Shown: in pieces, positions 9,752 through 19,390 of the stretch
Layout of the letters: every line of letters starts with the position of its first letter
Numbering within the stretch: position 1 is the stretch's first letter
Source: an uncultured Bacteroidia bacterium
Lineage (GTDB): Bacteria; Bacteroidota; Bacteroidia; NS11-12g; UBA955
Direction: 5' to 3'
DNA length: 64,000 bases
Assembly: GCA_943789135.1 (NCBI GenBank)
Contig: CALSSY010000001.1
Location: forward strand, 1 to 64,000
Program-made: the position numbers and the translations under genes
Notes under the pieces: generated by a model
Told to the model about the DNA's origin: nothing
Seen by the model: the letters and a program-made list of their open reading frames with translations, nothing else
Database searches by the model: none

Positions 9752-10528
9752 TTATTTTAAGTAACCGCGGTACACAAAAGTTGCAGGTCCTTCTAAATGA
9801 ATATTATGATAGCTCCCATCCATTGAGGTTTCAAAATAGACACTTAAATCACCACCTCGAGTGCGAACATCAATTTTGCCATTTTGGATATTATTGAACT
9901 TTGCAAAAGATAGGGCAACAGCCGTAACGCCAGTACCACAACTTAAGGTTTCATCTTCAACTCCTCGTTCAAAAGTTCTGCAAAAAAGTTGATGGGTATC
10001 CAGCTTCACATAGAAATTCACATTGATTCCGTCTTTTTTATATTGGGGCGAATGCCTAATTGCGAAAGCCTCATCAACAAATGATTTGGGTATAGCACTG
10101 CACATACGAACATAATGCGGAGATCCGGTATCTAAAAGACTATCGCCATTCTCCAAAGTGTTGATATTGGAGACTGGGTTCATACTTAATTTAACCAGAT
10201 TCTCATGGAAACTTGCCTCGTGAAGTCCATCGGGTGCATTGAACTTGAGTGTTTGGTTAATTCCAATACCTAAGGATTTAGCCCAATGCGCGATACATCG
10301 TCCGCCATTTCCGCACATACTACTGAGGTTACCATCGGAATTGTAATAAATCATGTCAAAATCACATTTGGGATCTTGACTGTTGGCCAGAATCATTAGG
10401 CCATCTGCTCCAATTCCAAAACGTCGATCGCACCAATGTTTTACGTCAATTTGGGGAAGTCCCAATCTGCCATCAACTAAAATAAAATCGTTTCCTGTAC
10501 CTTGGTACTTTACAAATGGAATTTCCAT
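9752..10528 (-). CDS. dapF: Diaminopimelate epimerase
   Basis: Converts LL-DAP to meso-DAP in lysine and peptidoglycan synthesis. The two catalytic cysteines are C72 in SSMCGNGGRC and C197 in ETLSCGTGV; the N-terminus FVKYQGTGNDF is typical. The length, 258 residues, is normal. Its ATG overlaps the stop of the preceding anti-sigma gene by one base (TAATG), so it appears to be the last gene of a sigma/anti-sigma/dapF unit, an unexpected partner for a biosynthetic enzyme. Confidence 0.97.
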   Translation of the reverse strand: MEIPFVKYQGTGNDFILVDGRLGLPQIDVKHWCDRRFGIGADGLMILANSQDPKCDFDMIYYNSDGNLSSMCGNGGRCIAHWAKSLGIGINQTLKFNAPDGLHEASFHENLVKLSMNPVSNINTLENGDSLLDTGSPHYVRMCSAIPKSFVDEAFAIRHSPQYKKDGINVNFYVKLDTHQLFCRTFERGVEDETLSCGTGVTAVALSFAKFNNIQNGKIDVRTRGGDLSVYFETSMDGSYHNIHLEGPATFVYRGYLK

Positions 10529-11649
10529 TAGTTTCTAATTTGATCTATAATTTGTTTGTTCTTAACCCAATCGATTTTAACAAATACACCGGTTTCCATA
10601 GGGATTTTCCAGATACCGCTTCCTCCTTTTTCAATCCAAGGACCATTGGGACCTAAGTCAAGATAATAAGAATCGTTTATTTCAAAAACCAATGGGTTTA
10701 CTCCCCAAATGTTGAATAATGAAATTTCAAGGACTGTTGGATTCTTACTTCTACTGGTAGCAATTTTAATAATGCCTTTTTCATCTTCGAAATTCTGAAG
10801 TTTGAATTTAGTAAATCTTTGAGATACCCGAGGTTTAGGCTTGGATTCTTGAGAGTCGGTTCGGTTGATTTTTTCTAATTGAACCACTTCATCAATTTGA
10901 GTTTTTTGATTTGATTTTTTTGCAGTCGTCAACTCTTTCATCCGGGTTAATCCGGGGTTTATGGATTGAGCACTTGCTGGAATTGGGGATTGTTCAATTT
11001 CCTTGAGTTTAATAGGAATCAATACCACTTGAGTTAAAGCAATTGCCTCTTCTTGATCAAATATACTGGACTCACTGGGAAGCATGTCTTTGGTCGATTC
11101 AATTGCAGCCCCGGGTGTAAGGCTTATATCATCATTTGCTTCAGATATCGGCTCATTCATTGCAATTGCATTATCCAGTGAGGTATCTGTTTTTCTCGAA
11201 TTTTCAAGGCTTAATAATGAGTCTTTGTAGGCCCGTGTGGAATCGTTGTATTCAGAATTGACTATGGTTTTATCTTTTTTCCAGAATTTGAATTTGTTCG
11301 ATTTTTTGTCCTTTAAAGTAATGATCTCGGCGGCATCTTTAATATTCCCAGTTTCTAAATAGGAATAAATAGCAAAGTAACTAAAGAGTAGAAAAGTGAT
11401 GCTCGCAGCAGCATACATCCAAAGATTACTTTGCTCCTCTATTTCCTCAGTTTTAATATGGGCTTTAATGTAATCTTTTAGTTCTATAGCTCCTTCTGAT
11501 CTAATACCTTCAATCATTGAGCCGTAAAATTCAAATTCTTGTTTTAGATTTAAATTCTCTACTAATTCCAATTCAAACGCCTTTGATTCGTCTTCAGTCA
11601 TCTCGGCATCGTAATACCTTATTATACGTTCGTCAAACTCATTATTCAT
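10528..11649 (-). CDS. Membrane anti-sigma-like protein
   Basis: A 373-residue bitopic protein. Residues 1-75 are acidic and helical (FDERIIRYYDAEMTEDESKAFELEL), resembling the anti-sigma domain of Bacteroidota ECF partners but without zinc-finger cysteines. One membrane helix spans about 76-98. A long low-complexity linker and a beta-rich C-terminal domain (about 290-373) follow, expected outside the inner membrane. It overlaps the ECF sigma gene by four bases, which supports the pairing. The C-terminal part may sense an envelope signal; that is inference, and no family name is recognised for it. Confidence 0.78.
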   Translation of the reverse strand: MNNEFDERIIRYYDAEMTEDESKAFELELVENLNLKQEFEFYGSMIEGIRSEGAIELKDYIKAHIKTEEIEEQSNLWMYAAASITFLLFSYFAIYSYLETGNIKDAAEIITLKDKKSNKFKFWKKDKTIVNSEYNDSTRAYKDSLLSLENSRKTDTSLDNAIAMNEPISEANDDISLTPGAAIESTKDMLPSESSIFDQEEAIALTQVVLIPIKLKEIEQSPIPASAQSINPGLTRMKELTTAKKSNQKTQIDEVVQLEKINRTDSQESKPKPRVSQRFTKFKLQNFEDEKGIIKIATSRSKNPTVLEISLFNIWGVNPLVFEINDSYYLDLGPNGPWIEKGGSGIWKIPMETGVFVKIDWVKNKQIIDQIRN

Positions 11650-12209
11650 GACAGAAAATCATTGAGGTTGAACTTGGATTTTATCTGACTACTCAAATCT
11701 TTGAGGCATTGGTATTTTTTTGATTTTGCAGTATTGGCGTTGGCCAACTGGTTTGCATCGGCAATGGTTTGCATATCGTAACCATCAAAATAGTACATGA
11801 GTAAAATTTTACGACATAATTCGCCCATATTATTGAGGTAATCGCGAACGATTTTCAGGTCCATTCGAGATTCATCAATAAAATCAGGTTTTCCTTCGCC
11901 TGCTGTTTCGAGAGATCCATTTTCTCTCTTGCGCTTTTCAAGGTTTTTTAACCATTGATTTCGGACAATCGCAAATAAATAGGTACTAATTTTCGCTTGG
12001 AGCTCAAATTCCGGCTTACGAGCATTTTGCCAAAGCACCACTAAGGCATCCTGCAGTAAATCTTCTGCGTCATCGGAAGTTCCGTTGTTTTCCGTAATAT
12101 ATTTTCGTACCATTCGTTCGTTTTCTCGATATAGTTCAATCAGAACTTCCCGGTCGCCTTGTTTAAGGCGATCTAAGGATGAAATTGTGGTTTCATTCTG
12201 ACTTGACAT
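11646..12209 (-). CDS. ECF-type RNA polymerase sigma factor
   Basis: A 187-residue sigma-70 family protein with only regions 2 and 4. Region 2 contains TSDDAEDLLQDALVVLWQN and ISTYLFAIVRNQWLK; region 4 contains LCRKILLMYYFDGYDMQTIADANQ, where the helix-turn-helix lies. The four-base overlap with the downstream membrane protein fits a sigma/anti-sigma couple. Its regulon is not visible; the divergent htrA, an envelope protease, is an obvious candidate but I see no shared promoter motif. Confidence 0.92.
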   Translation of the reverse strand: MSSQNETTISSLDRLKQGDREVLIELYRENERMVRKYITENNGTSDDAEDLLQDALVVLWQNARKPEFELQAKISTYLFAIVRNQWLKNLEKRKRENGSLETAGEGKPDFIDESRMDLKIVRDYLNNMGELCRKILLMYYFDGYDMQTIADANQLANANTAKSKKYQCLKDLSSQIKSKFNLNDFLS

Positions 12210-12321
12210 TTCACGGACTATCTATACGACTTTATCGAAAAAGGTAAACGAATTCTTATGCAAATTAAAGGAAGGAATCGATTTTTGCGTTGTTTTTACA
12301 CTAAAATCGTTAATTTTAACT

Positions 12322-13845
12322 ATGATGAAGTCAAGAATGTTTCAGAAACGTACAATTGCCAATCTTGTTTTTGCCGGATTGGTTGGAGGCCTTGTCAGTC
12401 TATTTGGGTTTTACGCATTGGCGCCCCAATTGTTTAAACGCTCTAATTCACAAGAGTACCAAACGGCAGCAGCGCAAATGGCGCGTTATGCTGCTTTGAG
12501 TAGTAGCCCAGGTTTTGATTTTACCGGGGTTGCGGAAATAGCAAATCCAGCTGTGGTGCATATAAAAACCACGTCAGGAGGATCTCAATCTCGTCAACCA
12601 CAAGGTGGAACTCCATTTGATCCATTTGAGTTTTTTAACGGCCCAGGCTTCCGTTTCGATAGTCCAGGTCCTAAAATGGCATCGGGTTCTGGTGTAATCA
12701 TATCCGAAGATGGTTATATCGTTACCAATAATCACGTTATTGAAAACGCCAATAAAATTGAGGTTGTATTGAACGATAAAAGAAGTTATTTGGCGGAACT
12801 AGTGGGAACAGATAAGAATACAGATTTGGCTGTTTTGCGCATTTCTGATGCGGAGTTACCATTCCTCAAATTGGGTAATTCTGATGAAGTAAAAGTAGGA
12901 CAATGGGTAGTAGCGGTTGGAAATCCTTTCAATCTAAACAGCACAGTAACTTTAGGTATAGTAAGTGCCATGGGTAGGAATATTGATTTATTGAGATCAC
13001 AAGGAAATCAATATGCGATTGAAAATTTCATACAAACCGATGCCGCTATCAATCCAGGTAATTCAGGTGGCGCTTTGGTAAACACTTCTGGCGAATTAAT
13101 TGGTATAAATACGGCAATTGCATCTCAAACAGGTTCTTATGCGGGATATGGATTTGCAGTTCCCGTGAACCTGATGAAAAAAGTGGTAAATGATATCATG
13201 AAATATGGCAAAGTACAACGAGCTATTTTGGGTGTTTCCATTCAAGATATCAATCAAGCACTTCAAGAAGAAAAGAATCTTCCAGATCTAAAAGGTGTGT
13301 TTATTGCCGATGTGGTTTCAGAGGGATCTGCTGATAAAGCAGGGGTTAAGAAAAATGATGTAATCCTAAAAATAGACGGCGAAGAAGTTAACAGCTCAAG
13401 TAAACTTCAAGAAAAGGTAGGTAAATACCGTCCTGGTGATAAAATTACGCTGACCATTCGACGTGCGGGTGATTTGAAAGAATTAAAGGCGACCTTGTTG
13501 AGTAAAGACGGTGAAGCTAAACTTTCGGCGGCAGCTCCAGTAAGTTCTAAATCTTATTTAGGAATGAATTTAACAACTACAACAAAAGAGGAACGCGAAA
13601 AGTTGAATATTAAAGCGGGCGCAAAAGTGGAGAGCTTGGAAAAAGGTGTTTTTGAAAATGCGGGCATACCGAAGGGTTTTGTAATTACCCATATTAACAA
13701 CGAGAGGGTGTATTCACCTCAAGGAGCAATCTCTGTATTAAACGGTTTGAGTGGTGCTATCGTTATCGAAGGAAAAACCAAATCTGGTGAAGATCGCATC
13801 TTTGCTGTTAAGCTTCCAGAAAAAACAGAAAAATCAGAGGAATAA
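12322..13845 (+). CDS. htrA: Periplasmic serine protease DegP/HtrA (Do family)
   Basis: Envelope quality-control protease. An N-terminal hydrophobic anchor or signal (about residues 12-36) precedes a trypsin-like domain with H138 (TNNHVI), D168 (NTDLAVL) and S248 (NPGNSGGAL). Two PDZ domains follow, at about 300-390 (GVFIADVVSEGSADKAGVKK) and 415-500. The length, 507 residues, is typical. It is divergent from the ECF sigma operon across 112 bases, and ends at a strong terminator shared with dnaB. Confidence 0.96.
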   Translation: MMKSRMFQKRTIANLVFAGLVGGLVSLFGFYALAPQLFKRSNSQEYQTAAAQMARYAALSSSPGFDFTGVAEIANPAVVHIKTTSGGSQSRQPQGGTPFDPFEFFNGPGFRFDSPGPKMASGSGVIISEDGYIVTNNHVIENANKIEVVLNDKRSYLAELVGTDKNTDLAVLRISDAELPFLKLGNSDEVKVGQWVVAVGNPFNLNSTVTLGIVSAMGRNIDLLRSQGNQYAIENFIQTDAAINPGNSGGALVNTSGELIGINTAIASQTGSYAGYGFAVPVNLMKKVVNDIMKYGKVQRAILGVSIQDINQALQEEKNLPDLKGVFIADVVSEGSADKAGVKKNDVILKIDGEEVNSSSKLQEKVGKYRPGDKITLTIRRAGDLKELKATLLSKDGEAKLSAAAPVSSKSYLGMNLTTTTKEEREKLNIKAGAKVESLEKGVFENAGIPKGFVITHINNERVYSPQGAISVLNGLSGAIVIEGKTKSGEDRIFAVKLPEKTEKSEE

Positions 13846-13872
13846 TAGATCACTTACTCGAGATTAAGAAAT

Positions 13873-13904
13873 AAAAAAGCCGTCTAATTTCAGACGGCTT
13901 TTTT
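13873..13904. terminator. Bidirectional terminator between htrA and dnaB
   Basis: Arms AAAAAAGCCGTCT (13873-13885) and AGACGGCTTTTTT (13892-13904) pair perfectly around a six-base loop, with T-runs on both sides. The hairpin reaches the very edge of the dnaB stop codon at 13905. Confidence 0.9.
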
Positions 13905-15566
13905 TTAATCTTCTAAAATATTAGGAGGAGTTCCGCCACTTGGTGGTTGTATGCCACCACTCCAGGATCCTGGGTCGGGTTTACTTGATGGGGTATCGTG
14001 AAATGGAGATACAGACCCATGTCCCCCGAAAATATTGTCATCGGTATTCATGCGAGACGGCATAACCTTTGTTTGAGGTGCGTCAGGAGTATAGCCATAT
14101 TCTGGATTTTTCTGACGGATCATATCCCTTTCGTAATGGTCAAGATCTTGGAATTTTGAGAATTCACCAATAAACTTACAGAAAGCCGATCCTACCGTAC
14201 CATGACGGTTCTTCGCGATAATTACTTCGGTTAAACCTTTTATGTCTGCATCTAAGCTATCTCCTTCATCTGGACCTTCGCTATCCATACCCATTTTTTC
14301 ATAATATTCATTTCGATAAAGGAACATTACCATGTCCGCATCCTGTTCAATTGAACCAGATTCGCGTAAGTCGGAAAGTTGAGGTCTTTTATTGGCACGT
14401 TTTTCTACTTCACGACTCAACTGCGCCAACGCGATAACAGGAATATTCAAGTCCTTAGCCAATGCTTTTAGAGAACGAGAAATAAATGCAATTTCTTGTT
14501 CACGATTTCCTTGCGACTTTGCATCACCACGCAGTAATTGCAGGTAATCCACAACTACCAAATCCAAACCTTGTTGAGAATGTATGCGTCTGCATTTTGC
14601 GTTTAAGTCGAAAATATTCAACTGCGGAGTATCGTCAATATAAATTTTTGATTCTCCTAAGACTGTTGTTTGATTTTGCAAACGTATCCATTCCTCTTCT
14701 GAGAGGTTGCTTTTCTTGATTTTTTCACCAGGTACTTGAGCTTCAGCTGAAATAAGACGGTTGACCAACTGAATATCAGCCATTTCCAGTGAGAAGATCA
14801 TTACACTTTTTTTGTGATCAATTGCAGCGTTTCGAACAAGACTAAGGGCGAATGCCGTTTTACCCATAGCGGGACGTGCTGCTAAAATTACCAAATCAGA
14901 TGGTTGCCATCCACCATTTATTCGATCTATATCGCTAAACCCGGAAGCAACTCCTGTGATCCCGTTGTTTTCGCTGTTCATGCGGGCTTCCATATCCTTT
15001 AATGATGTGGAAATTAGGGTGCTGATTTCTTGGTAATTTCGTTTTAATCCAGCGTTCTTAATCTCGTATAAATTAGATTCCGAATGATCGAGCAATTCAA
15101 ATGAATCCATGGTGTCGTCATAAGCATTAAATTGGATCTCTCCTGCGACACGAATTAGAGACCTTTGTATGAATTTCTGCGTTAAAATTCTCGCATGGAA
15201 TTCGATATTAGCGGCAGAAGTTACTTTGTTAGTCAACTGCGCTAAATACATGTAACCACCCGCAAGATCAAGTCTACCTTGGTTTTTTAGATAATTGGAA
15301 ACCGTTAACAAGTCAATGGCCATATCGCCTTGTTGATACAGTACTTCAATTGCGTTGAAAATTTCTTGATTTTTCGGATCGTAAAAATGTTCTTTCGTTA
15401 ATATGTCGATAACTTGGAAAATTTTATCGCGTTCTAACATCATGGCACCCAATACGGCTTCCTCCAACTCCCTTGTATTAGGTGGCATTCGCCCCAATCG
15501 GTCGTCAAAAAATTCTTTTGGTATTATTTTCTTACCCTTCGATTTTTGAGGTGTTGGATTTTCCAT
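13905..15566 (-). CDS. dnaB: Replicative DNA helicase DnaB
   Basis: Hexameric fork helicase. The N-terminal primase-interacting domain begins MPPNTRELEEAVLGAMMLERD; the RecA-like core has Walker A ARPAMGKTAFAL near residue 230, VVVDYLQLL and the arginine-rich LRESGSIEQDADMV. The C-terminal 60 residues are a Gly/Pro/Ser-rich tail (GGHGSVSPFHDTPSS), disordered in appearance. I take the ATG at 15566 (MENPTPQ); a reading from 15614 would add 16 hydrophobic, unconserved residues. No intein is present. Confidence 0.96.
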   Translation of the reverse strand: MENPTPQKSKGKKIIPKEFFDDRLGRMPPNTRELEEAVLGAMMLERDKIFQVIDILTKEHFYDPKNQEIFNAIEVLYQQGDMAIDLLTVSNYLKNQGRLDLAGGYMYLAQLTNKVTSAANIEFHARILTQKFIQRSLIRVAGEIQFNAYDDTMDSFELLDHSESNLYEIKNAGLKRNYQEISTLISTSLKDMEARMNSENNGITGVASGFSDIDRINGGWQPSDLVILAARPAMGKTAFALSLVRNAAIDHKKSVMIFSLEMADIQLVNRLISAEAQVPGEKIKKSNLSEEEWIRLQNQTTVLGESKIYIDDTPQLNIFDLNAKCRRIHSQQGLDLVVVDYLQLLRGDAKSQGNREQEIAFISRSLKALAKDLNIPVIALAQLSREVEKRANKRPQLSDLRESGSIEQDADMVMFLYRNEYYEKMGMDSEGPDEGDSLDADIKGLTEVIIAKNRHGTVGSAFCKFIGEFSKFQDLDHYERDMIRQKNPEYGYTPDAPQTKVMPSRMNTDDNIFGGHGSVSPFHDTPSSKPDPGSWSGGIQPPSGGTPPNILED

Positions 15567-15710
15567 AATCTTCCAAAGTTCGATAAAATTCATTTCGAAA
15601 AAAACCCTTAGCATGGAAATAGTTTTTCACAATTGCACATTGATAAAGAATTGAACTTTTTTGAAGAAACGCTCTTGCGTTTTATCATTTTCACACTAAA
15701 TTGAACCCTG

Positions 15711-16697
15711 ATGCACCAGCACTTAAAAATCTTTAATACACTTACTCAATTAAGCAATGATCCCGAAATGTTCAATTCATATAGATTGGATTTTTACAGA
15801 GTTAGAGATGGTGACTTTCAGTCGTGCCGATCTAGAGCGCTAAATTTTGATCCAGAAGCTACGGTTCAATTGATACTTTGGGCGCAGAAAAATATTGGTC
15901 AACGCGAAGTATTAGCTTGGGTTCCGTTTTTTCAGAGGTTAGATCTCAAAGACTCTGTGCTTCAAGAATTTTATTTAAAGGGATATATCGCTAATCATTT
16001 GGGTGAAATCTTGCGAAACAGAAAATTCAAAAAATCCGAATTGTACATATTGGCGAATCACCCTGTACTCAAAGATTGGATTTTACATTCTTTTGTGGAT
16101 TACGGGAGTTTAAAACCAACCGGATATTATGGGAAATTGGTTTATGAGATAAACCCTGAGAATATTGAAGAAGAAACATTTAAAAAATCATTAATACTTA
16201 CCCAATATTATCTCGAAGGAAATGTGGGTATGATGAAAAAATGGAGTGAAGCATTGTCGCGATATCCTTTAGATAAAAACTACTTCCCAATAATTAATGG
16301 AAGAGTTTGGGCGGCCAGATTTATGGATCAATTGTTAAAAACCGGTGCAATAAGAAATGATTTGATTTCGGATTGGTGGAGATACCTAAAAAACGAACCC
16401 TTATCGTGTGTTATGCCCAATTCCATGGAGCCTTTGCCTATTTTGGTGCGCTTTGGAGAGGATACTGAGCAAATTGAAGAAATATTGAATTATATCGGTT
16501 ATGCAATTCATGTTGCTGTTGTCAATAATCCATTGGTTGCAAGTGTTGATAATGCTATGTATTTAGCGTCTCAAACTGCCTATAATAAAAGAATAAAAGA
16601 TTTTAAAAAAGCCCATGAATTTCAGAATGAATTGAACAAAAATTTATGTTTGCCATCTTACAGTAAATACGTGTTCAGTCTCGCCAATGCATTTTAA
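15711..16697 (+). CDS. Conserved-looking protein of unknown function
   Basis: A 328-residue cytoplasmic protein, with no signal peptide or membrane helix, rich in Trp, Tyr, Leu and Asn. Its helical segments (for example LILWAQKNIGQREVLAWVPFF and LGEILRNRKFKKSELYILANHPVL) could form an alpha-helical repeat, but I see no clear periodicity and recognise no family. It is transcribed divergently from dnaB and 80 bases ahead of clpC. A helical scaffold is a guess from composition. Confidence 0.7.
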   Translation: MHQHLKIFNTLTQLSNDPEMFNSYRLDFYRVRDGDFQSCRSRALNFDPEATVQLILWAQKNIGQREVLAWVPFFQRLDLKDSVLQEFYLKGYIANHLGEILRNRKFKKSELYILANHPVLKDWILHSFVDYGSLKPTGYYGKLVYEINPENIEEETFKKSLILTQYYLEGNVGMMKKWSEALSRYPLDKNYFPIINGRVWAARFMDQLLKTGAIRNDLISDWWRYLKNEPLSCVMPNSMEPLPILVRFGEDTEQIEEILNYIGYAIHVAVVNNPLVASVDNAMYLASQTAYNKRIKDFKKAHEFQNELNKNLCLPSYSKYVFSLANAF

Positions 16698-16761
16698 TGC
16701 ATTTTTGTCTTATAAATTCGTCACTTGTCAGAGCTCAATAGCAATTCGCTTAACTAATAAT

Positions 16762-16769
16762 TATATTTG
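16762..16769 (+). promoter_or_regulatory. -7 box TATATTTG just before clpC
   Basis: A full TAnnTTTG match ending eight bases before the clpC ATG at 16778. No -33 TTG is visible at 17-22 bases upstream. It would give a leader of only a few bases. Confidence 0.45.
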
Positions 16770-16777
16770 AAAAGAAT

Positions 16778-19348
16778 ATGGAAGCCAAGTTTTCACCACG
16801 CGTTAAGGAAGTTATACAATACAGTCGGGAAGAAGCCATTCGATTGGGACATGATTATATTGGTTGTGAACATTTGTTGTTAGGTATCATCCGTGAAGGT
16901 GAGGGAAAGGCGTTTCAAACTTTGCGCTTGTTGGATATTGATGCTCTTCGATTGAAAAAAAGCATTGAAGATGCTATCAAAGGAACGGCCACAAAAACAA
17001 GTAATCTTGGCAATATTCCGCTTACCAAACAGGCGGAAAAAGCACTTAAAATAACCTATTTAGAAGCTAAGATTTTTAAAACGGATTTGATTGGAACGGA
17101 GCATTTACTTCTTTCCATTTTACGGGATGAAGATAACGTAGCCTCAAAGGTTTTGGCTCAATACGGTTTGACTTATGATGTTTTCAAAAGTGCATTAGAA
17201 GAAGGTATTGATACCATTCGTGGTGAGTCAACCGGTGAAGATGGTGAAACCCCGGAAGACTATTACCGCGAAGAACAAAAAGCTCAAATGGCATCTAAAA
17301 CAAAGAGTAAATCAAAAACGCCTGTTTTAGATAATTTTGGAAGAGATTTAACGAAAGCTGCCGAAGAGGGTAAATTAGATCCGATTGTTGGCAGAGAAAA
17401 GGAAATAGAAAGGGTAAGTCAAATTCTATCCAGAAGGAAGAAAAATAACCCAGTTCTGATAGGAGAGCCTGGAGTTGGTAAAACGGCTATTGCTGAAGGA
17501 TTGGCTTTGCGTATTACACAAAGAAAGGTATCGCGTGTATTATTCAATAAACGAGTTGTAAGTCTTGATCTAGCGAGTATGGTTGCAGGTACCAAGTACC
17601 GTGGTCAGTTCGAAGAGAGGATGAAGGCCTTAATGATGGAATTGGAAAAAGCAGAAGACGTAATTCTTTTCATAGACGAAATTCATACTATAGTTGGCGC
17701 TGGGGGGGCTTCGGGTTCTTTAGACGCTTCTAATATGTTCAAACCGGCTCTTGCAAGGGGAGAAATTCAATGTATCGGTGCTACTACTTTAGACGAATAC
17801 AGACAGTATATTGAAAAAGATGGCGCTCTAGAAAGACGTTTCCAAATGGTTTTGATACAGCCAGCAAATCCAGAGGAAACAATCGAAATATTAACAAATA
17901 TCAAGGGTAAATACGAAGATCACCATAGCGTTCGATATAGCGATGAAGCAATTAAAGCATGTGTTGAACTAAGTGAGCGTTACATGAGCGATCGCCATTT
18001 GCCGGATAAAGCTATTGACATATTAGATGAAGCCGGGGCTCGGGTGCATATTTCCAATATCCATGTTCCAACAGAGATTTTGGAGTTAGAAGGCCAAATT
18101 GAGGAAATTAAAACCGAGAAAAACAGAGTAGTTAAAAGTCAAAACTTCGAAGAAGCTGCGAAACTTCGCGACAAGGAAAAACGCTTATTAGAAGAATTAG
18201 AAAATGCAAAACTTGCTTGGGAAACCAAAGCAAAAGATGAGCGTTACAGTGTAACCGAAGATGATATTGCGTCGGTAATATCCATGATTACGGGTATCCC
18301 AGTAAAGAGAATGGGCGAAGATGAGAGTAAAAGATTGTTGCATATGGCGGATACACTCAGGAAGAGAGTTGTTGGTCAGGATAAAGCAATAGAAAAATTA
18401 ACCAAAACAATACAACGTACTCGCGCTGGCTTCAAAGAGCCCAACCGTCCGATAGGTTCATTCATATTCTTAGGTCCAACTGGAGTTGGAAAAACCGAAT
18501 TGGCCAAAACCCTCTCTGAATTTTTATTCGATACCGATGATGCACTTATACGTGTGGATATGAGTGAATACATGGAGAAGTTTGCCGTTAGCCGTTTGGT
18601 GGGAGCGCCTCCAGGTTATGTGGGTTATGAAGAGGGTGGTTTGTTAACAGAAAAAGTACGCCGTAAACCCTACAGTGTAATTTTGTTTGATGAAGTTGAG
18701 AAAGCCCACCCCGATGTATTTAATTTGTTATTACAGGCATTGGATGAAGGTTACATGACAGATTCTGGTGGACGTAAAATAGACTTTAGGAATACCGTGA
18801 TAATAATGACATCTAACATAGGTTCACGTCAATTGAAAGATTTTGGAACCGGGGTTGGATTTGGAACTCAGACGAAATCGGTAAATCGCGAGAAGGAATC
18901 TAAAATGGTTGTTGAAACCCAATTGAAGAAATTCTTTTCTCCGGAATTCCTGAATAGAATCGACGACATCATTATTTTCGATTCACTTTCCAAAGAGAAT
19001 ATCGTACATATCCTCGATATAAGAATGAAGCGTATGCTTAAACGTATTGAAGATTTGGGTTATGAAATTCAAATTACGGATAAAGCAAAAGAGTTTTTAG
19101 CAGAAAAAGGATTTGATGCCGATTTTGGTGCTCGTCCATTACAGCGTTCGCTACAAAAATTCTTAGAAGAACCCCTCGCTGAGAAAGTGCTACAAGGCAC
19201 ACTTAAGGAGGGTGATAAACTTAAAGTGGACTACAAAGATGGTGCAGAAGGTTTAGAGATTAAAGCAACCAAACCGAAGGCGGTAAAGTCGGCTAAATCT
19301 GAAAACAATTCTGCTGGTGATGCACCAATCGAAGACGTTAAGAAATAA
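16778..19348 (+). CDS. clpC: ATP-dependent Clp protease ATPase subunit ClpC
   Basis: HSP100 unfoldase that feeds substrates to ClpP. The two N-terminal Clp_N repeats occupy residues 1-145. The first AAA+ domain has Walker A GEPGVGKT near 228; a UVR-type middle segment (about 430-470, [21 protein letters not shown]) identifies ClpC rather than ClpA or ClpB; the second AAA+ domain has GPTGVGKT near 565. The C-terminus is a Lys/Ala/Ser-rich tail. At 856 residues it is full length. Confidence 0.96.
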   Translation: MEAKFSPRVKEVIQYSREEAIRLGHDYIGCEHLLLGIIREGEGKAFQTLRLLDIDALRLKKSIEDAIKGTATKTSNLGNIPLTKQAEKALKITYLEAKIFKTDLIGTEHLLLSILRDEDNVASKVLAQYGLTYDVFKSALEEGIDTIRGESTGEDGETPEDYYREEQKAQMASKTKSKSKTPVLDNFGRDLTKAAEEGKLDPIVGREKEIERVSQILSRRKKNNPVLIGEPGVGKTAIAEGLALRITQRKVSRVLFNKRVVSLDLASMVAGTKYRGQFEERMKALMMELEKAEDVILFIDEIHTIVGAGGASGSLDASNMFKPALARGEIQCIGATTLDEYRQYIEKDGALERRFQMVLIQPANPEETIEILTNIKGKYEDHHSVRYSDEAIKACVELSERYMSDRHLPDKAIDILDEAGARVHISNIHVPTEILELEGQIEEIKTEKNRVVKSQNFEEAAKLRDKEKRLLEELENAKLAWETKAKDERYSVTEDDIASVISMITGIPVKRMGEDESKRLLHMADTLRKRVVGQDKAIEKLTKTIQRTRAGFKEPNRPIGSFIFLGPTGVGKTELAKTLSEFLFDTDDALIRVDMSEYMEKFAVSRLVGAPPGYVGYEEGGLLTEKVRRKPYSVILFDEVEKAHPDVFNLLLQALDEGYMTDSGGRKIDFRNTVIIMTSNIGSRQLKDFGTGVGFGTQTKSVNREKESKMVVETQLKKFFSPEFLNRIDDIIIFDSLSKENIVHILDIRMKRMLKRIEDLGYEIQITDKAKEFLAEKGFDADFGARPLQRSLQKFLEEPLAEKVLQGTLKEGDKLKVDYKDGAEGLEIKATKPKAVKSAKSENNSAGDAPIEDVKK

Positions 19349-19357
19349 TAGATTAAT

Positions 19358-19390
19358 GGTATAGGGTTTCTAGAACGGATACCCTATACC
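19358..19390. repeat. Perfect 10-base inverted repeat between clpC and tamA-like gene
   Basis: GGTATAGGGT (19358-19367) and ACCCTATACC (19381-19390) flank a 13-base loop that contains the stop codon of the minus-strand gene. There is no U-run, so it may be an mRNA-end hairpin or weak terminator shared by the converging genes. Confidence 0.5.

Noticed and set aside
12210..12321. Promoter of htrA and of the ECF sigma gene
   Set aside because: The best candidates (TAATTTTA and a minus-strand near match) each miss key bases or would start inside the gene.
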